Assembly: GCA_007922225.1 (NCBI GenBank)
Contig: ML679968.1
Coordinates: 5,200,075-5,264,074, forward strand
Direction: 5' to 3'
Length of the DNA stretch: 64,000 bases
Source: Emydura subglobosa
Taxonomy: Eukaryota > Chordata > Testudines > Chelidae
The position numbers were made by a program, and so were the translations under genes. The notes beneath the pieces were generated by a model. The model saw only the letters and a list, made by a program, of their open reading frames with translations, was not told where the DNA came from and ran no database searches. The first letter of the stretch is position 1, and each line of letters starts with the position of its first letter. This document shows, piece by piece, positions 10,546 through 23,052 of this stretch.

Positions 10546-10699
10546 GTCAAATGATTTGTCTAAAAGTATTGATTGGGTGGGGGAGCTTGAAATGTATCGA
10601 CTTCAGGCTGACAAGGGTGACACCACTGCTGTAACTGATCATAATAAATTAAAGCCTGTAAAGGATCTTAATGTGTTCTTACCTATATCTGGGCTTCAT

Positions 10700-10800
10700 C
10701 AGTATTATCTTCACTTTACTGAGGGGTAAACTGAAGCAGTAAGAGGTGATATAACCAAGGTCACACAGTAAAGAGTGGAACAGCAGCAGTTCTGTGCTGT
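10700..10800 (+). repeat. MIR-like ancient SINE fragment
   Basis: GGGGTAAACTGAAGCAG followed by AACCAAGGTCACACAGTA is the conserved core of MIR-type SINEs. It is degenerate and its limits are approximate. Confidence 0.6.
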
Positions 10801-11436
10801 CAGGGACCACTGGCACCCATAAAGGATTTAGTGAGCTTTGACATGCAGGTTAAAAATAATGATGTCAAAGAATTTTAAAATGAACCTATGAGAAACCAAT
10901 GGTGGTCTCATTAATTCAAAACTTTTAACAAAGCAACACTTGGATGAGAAAACAACACATCTGTCCATAAGAAGACTGATATTTGCCCATCATGTAGTGT
11001 TGGATTTTATATTATGTGTGTAGGGGGATAGGGAGGAGGGATGGTTTGTAGGACTTTTCATGCATGCACAGACACACTATCATTTCTCTGACTGGTAATT
11101 TAATCTGACCAAATTGGGTTTTAGTTGTGGATTTAATGTCTCTCAAATGGGACAAAGACAAGAACCACAAACCGTATGTTTCTTCTGCCTTACCACATGC
11201 AGAGACTAGCTAACCACTCTTTATACATGATGTTTATATGTCCCTAATTTAGTTATGACAAGCTGGAAGATTGACCAAGAAGTTGAGGTTGTTAGGCATT
11301 CTACGAATTTGAAACTTGAATTTCCTTTCTTGTGATAGACTACGTCTCAAAAACTAGTCTGTAGGCTTGTTCTACGCAGGCCACTCCAGGCATCACTGCT
11401 ATACACTTGTGGGAAGAAACCGTGACAGGTCTCTTA

Positions 11437-11667
11437 GGGTATGTCTACACTGCAATTAGACACTCACAGCTGGCTTGTGACAGCTGACTCAGGCTAAGAG
11501 GCTGTTTAATTGTGGTTTAGATGCCTTGCAGGATCCTAGAGCCTGGGCTCCAGGATGACACCTAACGTTTACACTGCATTTAAACAGCCCTTTAGTTTAA
11601 ACCCTGCAAGCTTGAGTCAGCTGGCACGGGCCAGCCACAGGTTTTTAGCTGCAGTGTAGATATAGCC
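11437..11667. mobile_element. Harbinger-type MITE, 231 bp
   Basis: The terminal inverted repeats are GGGTATGTCTACACTGCA and TGCAGTGTAGATATAGCC, flanked by TTA on both sides (11434-11436, 11668-11670). The interior is also partly symmetrical (GACAGCTGACTCAGGCTAAG near the left, GCTTGAGTCAGCTGGCACGG near the right). It is non-coding and presumably was moved by a Harbinger transposase in trans. Confidence 0.85.
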
Positions 11668-12218
11668 TTACTTGTAATTCAGTGTTTATCATTTGAAGTT
11701 AGGATAGGTAGAAGCGCTCAGCATTGTCCTACCTCCAGTTCCACCCTAAGAAAATATATATTTGGTCATAAAGGGGAGTTTAAAATCCTGGAGCTAACCC
11801 AGAACTTAATCTGATGGTACTTTAGACAGACAGAGACAGGAATACATAATCCATTCCCACCCCCTTTCTGGAGTAATTAAGCAAATTAAGGAAGGTATCC
11901 TGCAGTTCACATTGCACTGACATTCCATTATGTATAAGTGCCTATGCTGCATGTGCATAGCTGATATGAAATAAAACTAATTTATAAATTGTTTACGTTT
12001 AGAACATCTTCGTCCCTAGTTGTAGCACTATTTTTAGTCCTTCAAGCATGGATATAAAATTTAGACAGAAGATAATTATGACTGGACATGGGCAACAGTC
12101 TGTTAGCTGTTTCTCTAAATTTACCCATAAGGTATGGATTACTATGTTCTTTTACCACTGCCTTTTTGAGATGTTAGATGAGATACTTCATAGGATCTTC
12201 TTCCACTCTTAGACCAGA

Positions 12219-13147
12219 TCATAGAATCATAGAATATTAGAGTTGGAAGGGACCTCAGGAGGTCATCTAGTCCAACCCCCTGCTCAAAGCAGGACTAACC
12301 TCAGCTATATCATCCCAGTCAGGGCTTTGTCAAGCCGCAGCTTAAAAACCTCTAAAGATGGAGATTCCACCACCTCCCTAGGTAACCCATTCCAGTGCTT
12401 CACCACCCTTCTAGTGAAAAACATTGTCCTAATGTCCAACCTAGACCTCCCCCACTGCAACTTGAGACCATTGCTCCTTGTTCTGTCATCTGCCACCACC
12501 GAAAACAGCCTAGCCCCATCCTCCCTGGAACCCCCTTTCAGGTAGTTAAAGGCTGCTATCAAATCCCCTCTCATTCTTCTCTTTTGCAGACTAAACAAGC
12601 ACAGTTTCCTTAGCCTCTCCTCATAAGTCCTGTGCTCCAGCCCCCTAATCATTTTTGTTGCCCTCCGCTGGACTCTCTCCAACTTGTCTACATCCTTTTT
12701 GTAGTGGGGGGCCCAAAATTGGACACAATATTCTAAATGCGGCCTTACCAATGCTGAATAGAGGGGAATAATCACTTCCCGCGACCTGCTGGCAATGCTC
12801 CTCCTAATGCAGCCCAATATGCTATTAGCCTTCTTGACAACCAGGGCACACTGCTGACTCATATCCAGCTTTTTATCCACTGTTACCCCCAGGTCCCTTT
12901 CTGCAGAGCTGCTGCCCAGTTCGTTGGTCCCCAGTCTATAGCTGTGCATGGGATTCTTCCTTCCTAAGTGGAGGACTCTGCACTTTTCTTTGTTGAACCT
13001 CATTAGATTTCTTTTGGACCAATCCTCCAGTTTGTTTAGGTCCTTCTGTATCCTATCCCTACTTTCCAGGGTATCTACTCCCCCCAGCTTAGTGTCATCC
13101 GCAAACTTGCTGAGAGTGCAATCTACCCCATCTTCCAGATCATTAAT
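12219..13147 (-). mobile_element. CR1 LINE, 5'-truncated, minus strand
   Basis: On the minus strand the element ends with the diagnostic CR1 tail built from ATTCTATGAT repeats (12219-12236), preceded by GGACTAGATGACCTCCTGAG. It contains the 3' part of ORF2. Its 5' side stops where a MITE begins at about 13148, so either the MITE inserted into it or the truncation happens to fall there. Confidence 0.95.
12305..13147 (-). CDS. CR1 ORF2 C-terminal fragment (reverse transcriptase), open
   Basis: The frame is open for about 280 codons from 13147 down to a stop at 12305. It starts inside the RT domain: [10 protein letters not shown] (about 13108-13080) is motif C with both catalytic aspartates. 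It runs through the thumb and C-terminal region: [86 protein letters not shown] and [19 protein letters not shown]. There is no stop or frameshift over this length, which suggests a fairly recent copy, but the endonuclease and the N-terminal RT are absent, so it cannot mobilise itself. In intact CR1 the protein nicks target DNA and copies its RNA there. Confidence 0.92.
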   Translation of the reverse strand: MNDLEDGVDCTLSKFADDTKLGGVDTLESRDRIQKDLNKLEDWSKRNLMRFNKEKCRVLHLGRKNPMHSYRLGTNELGSSSAERDLGVTVDKKLDMSQQCALVVKKANSILGCIRRSIASRSREVIIPLYSALVRPHLEYCVQFWAPHYKKDVDKLERVQRRATKMIRGLEHRTYEERLRKLCLFSLQKRRMRGDLIAAFNYLKGGSREDGARLFSVVADDRTRSNGLKLQWGRSRLDIRTMFFTRRVVKHWNGLPREVVESPSLEVFKLRLDKALTGMI

Positions 13148-13392
13148 GATCTACACTATAAACTTAGATCGGTATAACTACGTCACTCAGGGGTGTGAAA
13201 TCCACACCCCTGAGCAACACAGTTATACTGACCTAACCCCCCGGTGTAGGCAGCGCTATGTTGATAGGAGGGCTTTTTTCCATCAACAGCTACTGGCTCT
13301 TGCACAGGTGGATTAACTATACTAACAGGAGAAGCTCTCCTTTTGGTGTAGTAGCGTCTTCACTGCAGTGTCTTAAATGTAGACCTGTCCTG
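13148..13392. mobile_element. Harbinger-type MITE
   Basis: The left end GATCTACACTATAAACTTAG and right end AAATGTAGACCTGTCC are inverted relatives of the family ends. The internal words CACTCAGGGGTGTGAAATCC and CACACCCCTGAGCAACAC form a strong hairpin. It abuts the CR1 copy at its left. A very similar element lies at 30186-30467. Confidence 0.65.
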
Positions 13393-14818
13393 ATTAGGCA
13401 AAAATCTCAAATTGCTTTTCAGAAAAAGCATTTCTTTCAAAATGGAGATGAGTGTTTTGTCCCAAAGGATTGAGAACAAGTGTGAAAGGAACTTGAATGA
13501 CTGTGATAGACCCTCTCTTTCCTTCCTCCTCTTCCTATTCCAAATTCATCTTTATAAGTTTCTGCTCAGTAGCAATATTTCTGAAATAATCAAAAATGTA
13601 TTTGTTTTCTAACTAAACAGTTCCTATCTCATGGAATATTTGTCACGTACAGTGATAATTAAGTGTAAGAAATACAGATTTTGCACAGACCTTCTGTAAA
13701 ACTCTTTAGTAGTTTTGGCTAGACAAGATTACTCCCAATTGGCTTTTTTCTCTTCCTAAGTGAGTAGCTGTTGCAAAATTTGATTTCTTTGTACTACTGA
13801 CAAGAGAATGCAAAAGAGTTCAGGAACAATCTTCACACCTTTCTAGTTAAAGAAGTCTTTGTGCTCTATCAGCTTTGCATTGCACAGCATGTAGCACTCA
13901 GATCACATCAAGGCCACACTCATATGATTTAATTTTGTAGACCCAGAAGTCATACTGAATAAAAAGTGTTATTTTCTCAAGTTCCACCCATCTGATATGC
14001 CAAAGCAAGATTGGACTCTTCATAGTATTTCTCTCTTTGCATGCTTTTATCAGCAATGAAATTTCAAAAGTTGAAATTGAATTTGTCATTAATAGACTTC
14101 ACAATTAACCCATTGAAATGAATAGGGTCAGTTCACACCTCTCTGAAATATATATTGTTTCAGGCTGCCTGCAGACACAGACAGACATCAATGCATCAAG
14201 TACCTTCAATATGTGACCAGAGCATAATCTTTCCATCTGTCAGGGCTCGGAACTTTTAAAAAACAGATGCATGCTGGGTGGAGTGCTTTAAAAATGTAGA
14301 GGTAAGAATTGAGGGTGGTTAATTGGGATGTATTATACTCTTGACATGTGGTAGGTGTGTAATTTCCATTAGCAAATAAAATGTGTCAAAAAGGAAATAA
14401 ATATATAATTGGATTTAGTGTATCATATCACTTTCTTATGGATAAAAAGAATGAAATTGTAAGCTATTATTGCTTCTTGTTTAGTAATTCAGAAATACTT
14501 CCAATTCACTCATTTATTGTTTAAATATGCATTTTTTATTTGAAAATAGATTAAAATGAAAACAGCACAATCTTAAATATTTTTTCTTTATCACTTTTTG
14601 TGAAAGTGTCTTTTATTTCCAAAGTAAAATACAAGTATTGGAAAATCACACCTGAACAACTTTATATATAAAATACTAATATTTTGGCTTTCAGTAGGTC
14701 AATGCGAATGTAGTACTTACATGGGGTGAAAAATCTGCCCCACTTTATTTTCTCTGTATAGCTTATCAATAATGGAATTGAAATACCACAAATGGCTAGT
14801 TTTCCACTACTATAATTT
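13393..14818. other. Unassigned AT-rich interval
   Basis: No supported feature was found; the short open frames lack recognisable domains. Confidence 0.4.
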
Positions 14819-16012
14819 ATTCCTGGGGGAATTTTGCACCACTGCGCTTGCGTAGAATTCATGTCTCCCCATAGATTTCTTTGCTTCCGTGCAGAAAATG
14901 ATGGGGAAGCAAAGGGAAGCCATGCAAGGACCTGCAGACACTCATGGGTGTAGTTTGGGGGGGATTGTCCCCCCAAACAGAGGTGAGGTGTGGTGGGGGC
15001 ACGTGGGATCACATGCCACTGCCCCCCATTTCTGTGAGCACAGAGCTGCGTGGTTGAAGGAGAGTTCCACTCCTGACTAGCTGACCATGCAGTTGGACAC
15101 CACCTCTTGGGTGCTAGTGCCCATTGTGCTCCTCGTCTGTGTGCTGGGAGCCATCCTGTCTTCTGTTTTCTGTGGTGGGACAGGGCAAGGGGAGGCAGGG
15201 GAAATGGGGGAAGATGAATGGAGTGGTGAGGTGTGCAAGGGGGAAGGAAGGGGGATGGGGAATGGGTGGGGGGAGAGTAGGAGTCCAGTGTACGGCATCC
15301 CTTTGGCAGCAGCAGCAGCAGCTGGGGCTCCCCCATTAAGTAGACCCATTGAACCCCCACCCTGACAAGCCCCCCCCCCCGCACTTGGACCACCCTGACA
15401 GTCCCCTCCTGCTCCCAGACACCCCCCCCCCCGCCGAACCCCCTACACCCATATCCCCCCATGGAGCCCTATCCCCCACACCTAGACCCCCTTGCTGAGC
15501 CCCAACCACCATCACCAGGACCCCCTAGAGTGTCCCATTGCTCCTGCATCTGGAACCCCCCAATGAGCTACTGTGCATCCAGATCCCCCACTGAGCTGCC
15601 CACACCCAGGCTGCCCCACACAGAACCCTGTCACCCTATACCTGGCTCTCCCCAGACTAAGCTCTGCTACACTTGGATCGTGGTGGGCTGAGCCTGCCTG
15701 CCCACTGCCTGCGTGGTGTGCCTGGTGCAGAGGGGCAGGGCCTTGGGGTGTTTCTGGGGCAGGCCCGACCCTTGAACTGTGGCAGGGTTGGGTGCAGCCT
15801 CAGAATCGAGCCCCTGTCCCGACCGGGGGCAGGCTACAGGGTGGTCTCCCACCTCCGTGCAGCCAGTGGCCTGCAGACCCCACTGCCATGCTGGAGCCTC
15901 CACATTTATTTACTGACAAATAAAATTTGCAGAATTTAAAAATATTGTGCGCAGAATTTTTTTTTTTTTGGTGCAGAATTTTTAATTTTTTGGTGCAGCA
16001 TTCCCTCAGGAG
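14819..16012. mobile_element. DNA transposon-like element with 22-bp terminal inverted repeats
   Basis: The left end TCCTGGGGGAATTTTGCACC matches the complement of the right end GGTGCAGCATTCCCTCAGGA with few mismatches. TATAATTTA (14811-14819) and TATAATTA (16015-16022) next to the ends may be a decayed target duplication. The interior is strikingly C-rich on the plus strand (C runs at about 15371 and 15422) with a GCAGCAGCAGCAGC tract near 15309. The 266-codon minus-strand open frame across it is low-complexity, has no family motif and is not called. The superfamily is uncertain, possibly hAT. Confidence 0.65.
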
Positions 16013-17199
16013 TATATAATTAAATACATTGCTCCATAATCCTAAATTACTTCAGTTTTCATTCCCTTTCCATTTTTATTTGTAAGGCAGTCCCCAGTCA
16101 ATATTATGTAAGTGTGTGCCAAGTCAGAAATATTTACACTGACGAAAAGAACCACTCTGAAAGGCCAACTCATCTTTCTCTTAACAGATGTTCCCATAAA
16201 AGAAGAAGTAGATTCATTCAGGATGGAAAGCAGGTGTATTTCTGGATTTCAAATTGTTCCTTTGAGTCCTTTGGTGCCTACACTGCATTCCAGTATGATA
16301 TATTAATGTATTAGTGGAAGTTTACTGGTGTTAAGGCTTTCCTGAAGTTACCTGGTAGATTATTAACCCTGGGAATGTATTCCACACTCCTAAGAAATGC
16401 TACATTAATTCAAGTTTTGTAATGAGCAGTATTGTGCTAATCCCCTTCATTTAACTGAACACATATTGTCCAAAGTGCATGAAAGACGTCAGGAAAAGCT
16501 GTGATAATACGTGTTTTATGTGAAGTTGTTAAAAGGGGGTATGGAAGGAAATCAAAGAAATCATGGCAACTGAGTTTGTCTGGACTGCAGGAAACATTGA
16601 CACCCGGGTCTTCAAAGATTTTGGGAGGTTATTAAATCGTTGTAGCAACAGAAAAGACTCTTCTCACAGTGAGAGGCAACTGTCCATATAGATGACTGGA
16701 AACTTGTTTTGATAGGACAAGATCGTCAGTATGTTGGACACTTGAGAATTTACTCAGTGGTAGAAGGTTGTTCTACAGGCAGCATATTCCCGATACTGAT
16801 CAACGTTGCTGTCATGGGCACCAACACCATATGCTGAAATCCAGGGATTTACTAACATAGCTGAGCCTCCTTTTTTTTTTCTCATTCTGAAAGATGTTCT
16901 GACCCAATCAGATGATAAGGGTGGCAGATGACTCCTCAACCTGAGTGTCTGTGATCAACTCCTGAATTGTGAACCTAATGTTCCTGTTATACTCTTTACC
17001 CTCTCTCTTTTCCCCCTCCTGGTGTATCAGTTTTACCTCTTTTCTGTCTTGGTTTTTGTCTTCTGTCAAGATCCTGTAAGGTCATATTTGTCTTGGTTGA
17101 ATAGGTTGGCAAACAAAAACAATTCCCAAGTATTTGCCAGAAGGATGAAACAGGGGTCTAGGAATGGTCAATTGGATTATGTGCCATGTCTGTGGACTT
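16013..17199. other. Unassigned interval
   Basis: There is no clear repeat. A strong acceptor-like pyrimidine tract (CATCTTTCTCTTAACAG, ending at 16187) precedes a short open stretch containing PIKEEVDSF, but no convincing donor follows. Confidence 0.3.
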
Positions 17200-17275
17200 C
17201 CAGGATGAAATCCTGGCTTCACTGTCAATGGGAGTTTTGCCATTGAATTAGTGGGATCAGGATTTCACCTGCAGT
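17200..17275. repeat. Short palindromic repeat, ancient MITE type
   Basis: GATGAAATCCTGGCTTCACT is mirrored by GGGATCAGGATTTCACC around TCAATGGGAGTTTTGCCATT. It belongs to the same family as 22980-23052 and 36480-36545. Confidence 0.6.
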
Positions 17276-17675
17276 AACTAAGCGGCAAGTATCAGAGAGG
17301 GTGTATTTTCCTAGTTTATGCTATTCTTTTCTTCACTCCTTAGTGTGTTTGTAAGAGAACCTGCAAGCTGAGCTAACACTTAAACTGACTCATTTTAAGA
17401 ATTTCAAGGCAGGGTTTTTATCCTTCAAAAGATTCTCTAGTAACAGACAGAGACTGGAATAAAGGAAATTAGTTAAAAGATTTAGTTGATTTTTTAAAAC
17501 AAAATTTTAAATGTTTTGACTGTTTCTTTTTACTTTTTATATGTGTTTAATAGTAGCTTCTTATTGGGCAATATACAACATATGAAACAGTCTCTGGCAA
17601 AATAACCCCGAACTCTTTAAATTACAGATTGCTGTGGCAAGTTGAAACGTAACAAATAGGGTGCCATAACACTAT

Positions 17676-17696
17676 TTAAAAAAAAAAAAAAAAAAG
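17676..17696. repeat. Poly-A tract
   Basis: About 18 consecutive A residues, possibly the tail of an old retroposed sequence. No parent is recognisable upstream, and the rest of 17280-19127 is unassigned. Confidence 0.7.
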
Positions 17697-19127
17697 GTGC
17701 CAGCCTACTCTAGCTTTACCACAGAGGCTGGTGGTGTTCAACCTGGGCAGGGCAACAGAAATGGAATATTTGTAATATTTGGATACATTTGTTGATGTGG
17801 ATGTGTTGGATGATGTTGATGTGTTGGATACATTTGCTGAACGGGAGTGAAGGATCAATTTTTAAAAATTAGGTTCAGGTTAAAAGCAAAATATCAGATG
17901 GGAAAGTCAGTAATATCCATTTTGTCTCCTTTTGATTATGCTTAAAATGCTGGTTAATTATTGATTAATAACTTGCCCTTTGCATAAAGCTTTTTTGTTC
18001 CTGTTTTCATTTTGTTTTTAAGTAAGCCTTCACACGCCATTATAATCAGGTCATCATTGGAAGAACTTCCACAAAAAATGTTGCCAATTATTTGTACTGT
18101 GTTGTTATGTTTTGGAAATAGAGAGGATCACTTCCTCCTCTGGCATTATAAGTGGACACAAATGGAGTGGAGGCATTCAGATAGAAGGAATAAGAGCATC
18201 CTCACCAGTCACGATCACAGGGAAACCCTTTTGGTTGCACTGCAGGGGTCAAGGATAAGCAGTTTGGGGTATCTGCTGGGGCAAAGCTGCTCTTTGCAGC
18301 ATTATCTCCTCTCAGAGCTGTAGAGACCGTGTCAACATTATATAATCCCCCAATCATGACTGGGACATCTAGGTACCACAGTAATATAAATATTAAATAA
18401 TTCTTTTGTTCTTCCTATCGATGCAACATTTCTTTCTGACATTCTGAGCTCTGTTCTTAGGCAACTTCAAAACAACAGACATGGTTATTAAATCAGAATG
18501 AATAAATACACCCTTTTGTTTAACACCTTTTCTCATTTTCACTGGTTTTCCTCCTTTCTCCTTTACAAAATAAAATCAAATCTGAATAAGTAATCATTCC
18601 CACCATGGGACTGTCTCAAATGATATTCACAGATTACGCAAAATAATCAATTTTGAACTTTCATCTGAAACACATAGCTGAATATTTTGTAAAGAGCAAT
18701 GGTAGCACACTTCTAGGTGCTTTAAAAAAAGTAGTAGCAGCAGCAAACAGATAAGTGAAGCAGCAAACAAAATAGAAAGCACAAGCTTTTGTCCAAAAAG
18801 GGTCATATTACCTACCTGATCTTTGTCCATCTCCTCTCCTCCCGCACCCAGTCAAGGACCACAGCTTACACATACTGGTCCTGATTTTGCAAAAGAATCT
18901 GCAAGCACAGACCCTTACTCTGCAAAAAGTCCTATTGACTTGCAGATCTTTGTAGGAAGGAGGCAATTTACCTCACTTTCTTCGTACAAACTTTCATGCG
19001 TGTGTTTAACTTTACTTACATGCATAGTCTCATTGACATGAATGAAACCAACCATTCATATGAATGAAGTTGCAGGACCAGGGTTTCTCAGGTGCCAGTA
19101 CAGATGCTTGCTAGTTGACATACTATA

Positions 19128-19310
19128 TCGGGGTGGCCAAATTGTGGCTCATGAGCCACATGAGGTTCTTTTACAGTTAAAGTGCGGCTCGCAGACCCCC
19201 CTATGTACCTCCCATTCTCCGCCTACCAGACTGGGGTGGGGAGCTCGGAGCTTCTGCCCTTTGTCAGGGTGGTGGTGGGGCTAGAGGATTCTGCCCAGCA
19301 GAATCCTGAT
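19128..19310. mobile_element. hAT-type element, left end only
   Basis: CGGGGTGGCCAAATTGTGGC followed by TCATGAGCCACATGAGG and GTGCGGCTCGCAGACCCC is the left end of a widespread vertebrate hAT MITE family (CAGGGGTGGCCAAAC type). No complementary right end follows, so the copy is truncated. The right limit is approximate. Confidence 0.65.
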
Positions 19311-22155
19311 GAAGTGGAGAACTTGCATGATGAGGCTCTATTGAAAAGCTGACATTGCTTGAGTGCTAGTACTCTCTTCTCCATTTCATTTAAGTCCATT
19401 GTGAATACTGCCTTTTTCAAGCAAACAAGCTGTGATATTTTTTATTGTATCGTAAGTGAGCATGGCATTTGACAAATGTGAGAAGGTGGGTCATTTGCCT
19501 TGTACCTTCTCCTTTCCCAACAACAGGATTTCAAAGGGTGTGTTCTGCTGGACTTCTTGTAGTGGAATTGTTTTGCAAGCAAATTTTAATAACATTCGTT
19601 CATAAAATGTCTTACTAAAGCCGAGTCAGGCTTGTATATAGCTTATTATAGTGTACGTATTAGTGGCTTTATGGAATGCCTATTCTATGAAGAAAATTTA
19701 CAGAATTTAAATATTTTATCAGACAAAATTTCACTGCAGTAAATGTTAATGGTGTTGTTCTTGCTCCAAGATAACAAAATTGAAACCTGATACTTGAGAG
19801 TTTCTAGTCATAGGCATTCTATCCATTGAAAGTGTATTCAGATGTCATCTAGCCTGCAATATGTGTTGTTTCTTTGAAGCATCCATAATAATGAATTGTC
19901 CCAGATACTCTTGAATTGGTAATTCCACAAATCCCATTGGCTGCTTGTGTTCCATTGTTGGTCTTTTGTGTTTTAATAGTACTATATAATAAATATGGGC
20001 TCTTGCTGCCAATCTTGATAAGGAAAGGTCACTTCTGATATGAGGCCAAGTTTACTATAACTTCCAGCTTCACTGAAATCTATTACAGACACTTCCCTTT
20101 TAACTTTCACTTGATTCAGTAGAACAACTTCTATACTGACTGTGTTAGAAAACATGCAACTATGTAGTAGAAAATCACAAGGTACAACTACAAAAGTGTT
20201 CTTAAAGTAGAGTTTGCAGTAAATACACTTGTTTATTGCCTTGTAAAGTACTAAATATAATAATAAAGCAAATAACTTCTTAAAATCCAACTACCTGCTA
20301 ATCTAACTGCTTCATCTAGTTTTAAATTGGTTACCTTTTTTAGGACTCATGAAGGAATCCAACTACAATCTATTTAGCATATGAATAGAACTAAATAGGG
20401 TTGCAACTTCTAGTCATACATGTCATTTGCTGGCTAGAGCAATGATAACCCCACCCAACATAGCTATATTCAGCATGGAGTTTGTCAACAGAGGAATGTG
20501 ACTTGGGTATTTGGTGACTGGTATGAATCTTTAACTACTAAGGAATCCTTTGTGTGCTGACTAAGTTAATTCCTGAAGTTCAGATGTATTGTCCATGATA
20601 TTAGCGGGAGTACAACAAGTAAGACTATTTTGCAAACCTTCTTAAAGCACATCAGTATCATGGTAAATTTATACGAGAGTCTGAACCACCACGAACCTTG
20701 TAAAAGTTGTCATGTCATTATGATGTTCCTAATGAATCCTTTAATAATTTATAATTTTGACTAAATTTCAGAAATGTGGTACAATAGACTACAGCATAAC
20801 TATAATAGCTTGAAAACAGGTTAGGGAAGGCAGTTAAAGTTACATTTATCTGGATTCACCTATATGATAGCAACAACAACAAAAAAGAATTGTCAAGTTT
20901 TATGAAGTTAACTTTTTTTTTCATGTGTTATTTTAAAATGTGTCAGTTTTAAAAAGAGCTTGTCTGATTAACCTCTGAATTAGTGGAAAAGATCTTTACT
21001 GCCACAGACCCCCCCTACCAATTTTGTAACCAACATTCCCTTTTTATCTTTTGAAAGATTTTAATGGCGGGGAGAGATGAGGCAGGAATTGGATTTTTAA
21101 TAGAATATAAGACATAACCTTACTTGCTGTGTGACTGTTATTACCTCCATGATAACAGTGCTAGTGGAATCCCTTTTCTGTCCATCATCATAATCTTCCG
21201 ATAGCATTGCGCTTTATTATACATTCTACTAAACACCTACCAGCCAGGGGCAAAAAAGTGTGCAAACTCTCACTAGTGAGGTCCATAGGGAAACTCTGGT
21301 AAGAAGCATAGTTCCTGTCCTTACTGCTGAGATTGGGGAAGATGCTGAAATTCTTTCCAGGGTTCTGTCCCCTGGAAAGTCCTTTGGTTTCATAAAGCAA
21401 ATCTTTTTGCCTAGGGTGGACATGGGTGTATCTGAGGTTTGAAGCCAAGTTGTTATAGTTTAGTCTTTCCTTTAGACTGCAGCGTTGTCTGGTAACACAG
21501 TTTAGTCTGTATCTTAACAGGACTTTTCATCACATTGAACTAGCATGATTGAAAAACACACGCTTTCTGCCCATCAAAATAGGGCCTATGAGGAAAAAGA
21601 AGAAAAGAGAAAGTTTATTGTGTCTTTAAACATCAGTTTCAGCGTAATCTGGGACCACGAAAACTACTGGGTACTAATGTATGGTTATTGCATGGTGTCA
21701 TTACAGGATGCTATTAAGATTGGGTTCCTTAATTATGGAATTCTGTACTTCAACATGGTTGGGTTTCTTTTAAGTTTAAGCTTAACTCTGAGTTTCCTGT
21801 GTTTCTGATGCTTGTTCTTGGGATAATTACAGTGCCACTGTAATGCTCCTGCCCTTAAGTGACTGACATGTACTTAACCTTAGCTCCAGTTTAACATGGT
21901 GTTCATCTGGGTATTCTGTAATGTTGCAGCTCAGGGACAGTTCAACAAACACTAACCTAAAATCCAAGTGACAAAAACCCCCAGATAACGTCAACTTACA
22001 GCTCTGATAGTGTTGCAGAAAACTAAAATTCAAGGTGGCTGAGTCACAGGCTGTATTTCTGATCATATGGCTTAACAGTCTTTTGACTCAAAAGCTAAAC
22101 AAATATAACCAATCTCTTCTTTCGCAAGCTTCCTGTCTAGACTTCTATTCAGGAA
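19311..22155. other. Unassigned AT-rich interval
   Basis: No element ends, tandem repeats or convincing exons were recognised here. Confidence 0.4.
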
Positions 22156-22453
22156 GAGTACATCAACACTGCAACCCCCACCCGCACGACTCTGAGCCTG
22201 GGTCAACTGATTCAGGCTTGCGGGGCTCACGTTATGGGGACCAAAATATCAATGTAGACATTTCTACTCGAACTGGAACCTGGGCTCTGAAACCCATTGA
22301 GGGGGTGGATCTCAGAACCCAAGCTCCAGCTGGAGTGGGAATGTCTACACTGCTATTTTAAGTCCCATAGCGTGAGCTCACGTCAGCTGATCCAGGCTAT
22401 GAGACTTGCTGCCGTGGGTGAGGGTTTTTTTGTTTTGCAATGTATACATACCC
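22156..22453. mobile_element. Harbinger-type MITE, 298 bp
   Basis: The ends GAGTACATCAACACTGCAA and TTGCAATGTATACATACCC are imperfect inverted repeats of the GGGTATGTCTACACTGCA family. GAA flanks both ends (22153-22155, 22454-22456). Inside, GGGCTCACGTTATGGG near the left and CCCATAGCGTGAGCTCACG near the right form a second internal palindrome. Confidence 0.8.
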
Positions 22454-22979
22454 GAAGAGCCTCCTGGGAGCAGTTCTTCTGTTCTTATCTTTATCTAAAG
22501 ACAACTGGCCCCTTTTATATGTTTCACTTGCTAGGATTCGAAGCCAGTTTGTAAGCCGCTTTCCCTCAGACAAGCCAAAGTCTCTCCTCCCCACTCTTCT
22601 TTGTGCTCCTAGGAAGTAACACAAATTTTAAACAAATCTCCATGGGACCCCTGACTTTCTAGGTCTGAAGGGTGGTGTAGGGATTTTAAAAAAATAGTGT
22701 GTTTGTGTGGGGGGTGGGGTAAAGTAACCTACATTAAACTCCATCTTTCAGAAATACACAACTCTTGGCAGATTCACATTTGACTATGCCAAATTCCATA
22801 TTTATCTGCATTTGCCCTCGGTTACTCTAGTGTGAAAACAGCCCTGCATCATTTACCTGGTTGGTGGCGGGGACGGGGGCTGTTGATCCTAGTGGAGACA
22901 CTGGAGTGGTGTGTGGCCCCTACCGCTGTGGGCCCTGTAAATCCATCATACCAGGGGGGTTGTTTTGCTAAGACACGGG

Positions 22980-23052
22980 GGGTGAAATCTTGGCCCCATT
23001 TAAATCAATGAAAGTTTTCCCAATAACTTTAATGGGGCCGGGATTTCACCCT
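22980..23052. repeat. Near-perfect 70-bp palindromic repeat
   Basis: GGGGTGAAATCTTGGCCCCA at the left mirrors TGGGGCCGGGATTTCACCCT at the right, with only a short centre. It is an ancient fold-back element, non-coding. Confidence 0.75.

Noticed and set aside
14662..15462. 266-codon minus-strand open frame
   Set aside because: Pro/Ser-rich low-complexity translation across the G/C-skewed interior of a TIR element, with no motif.
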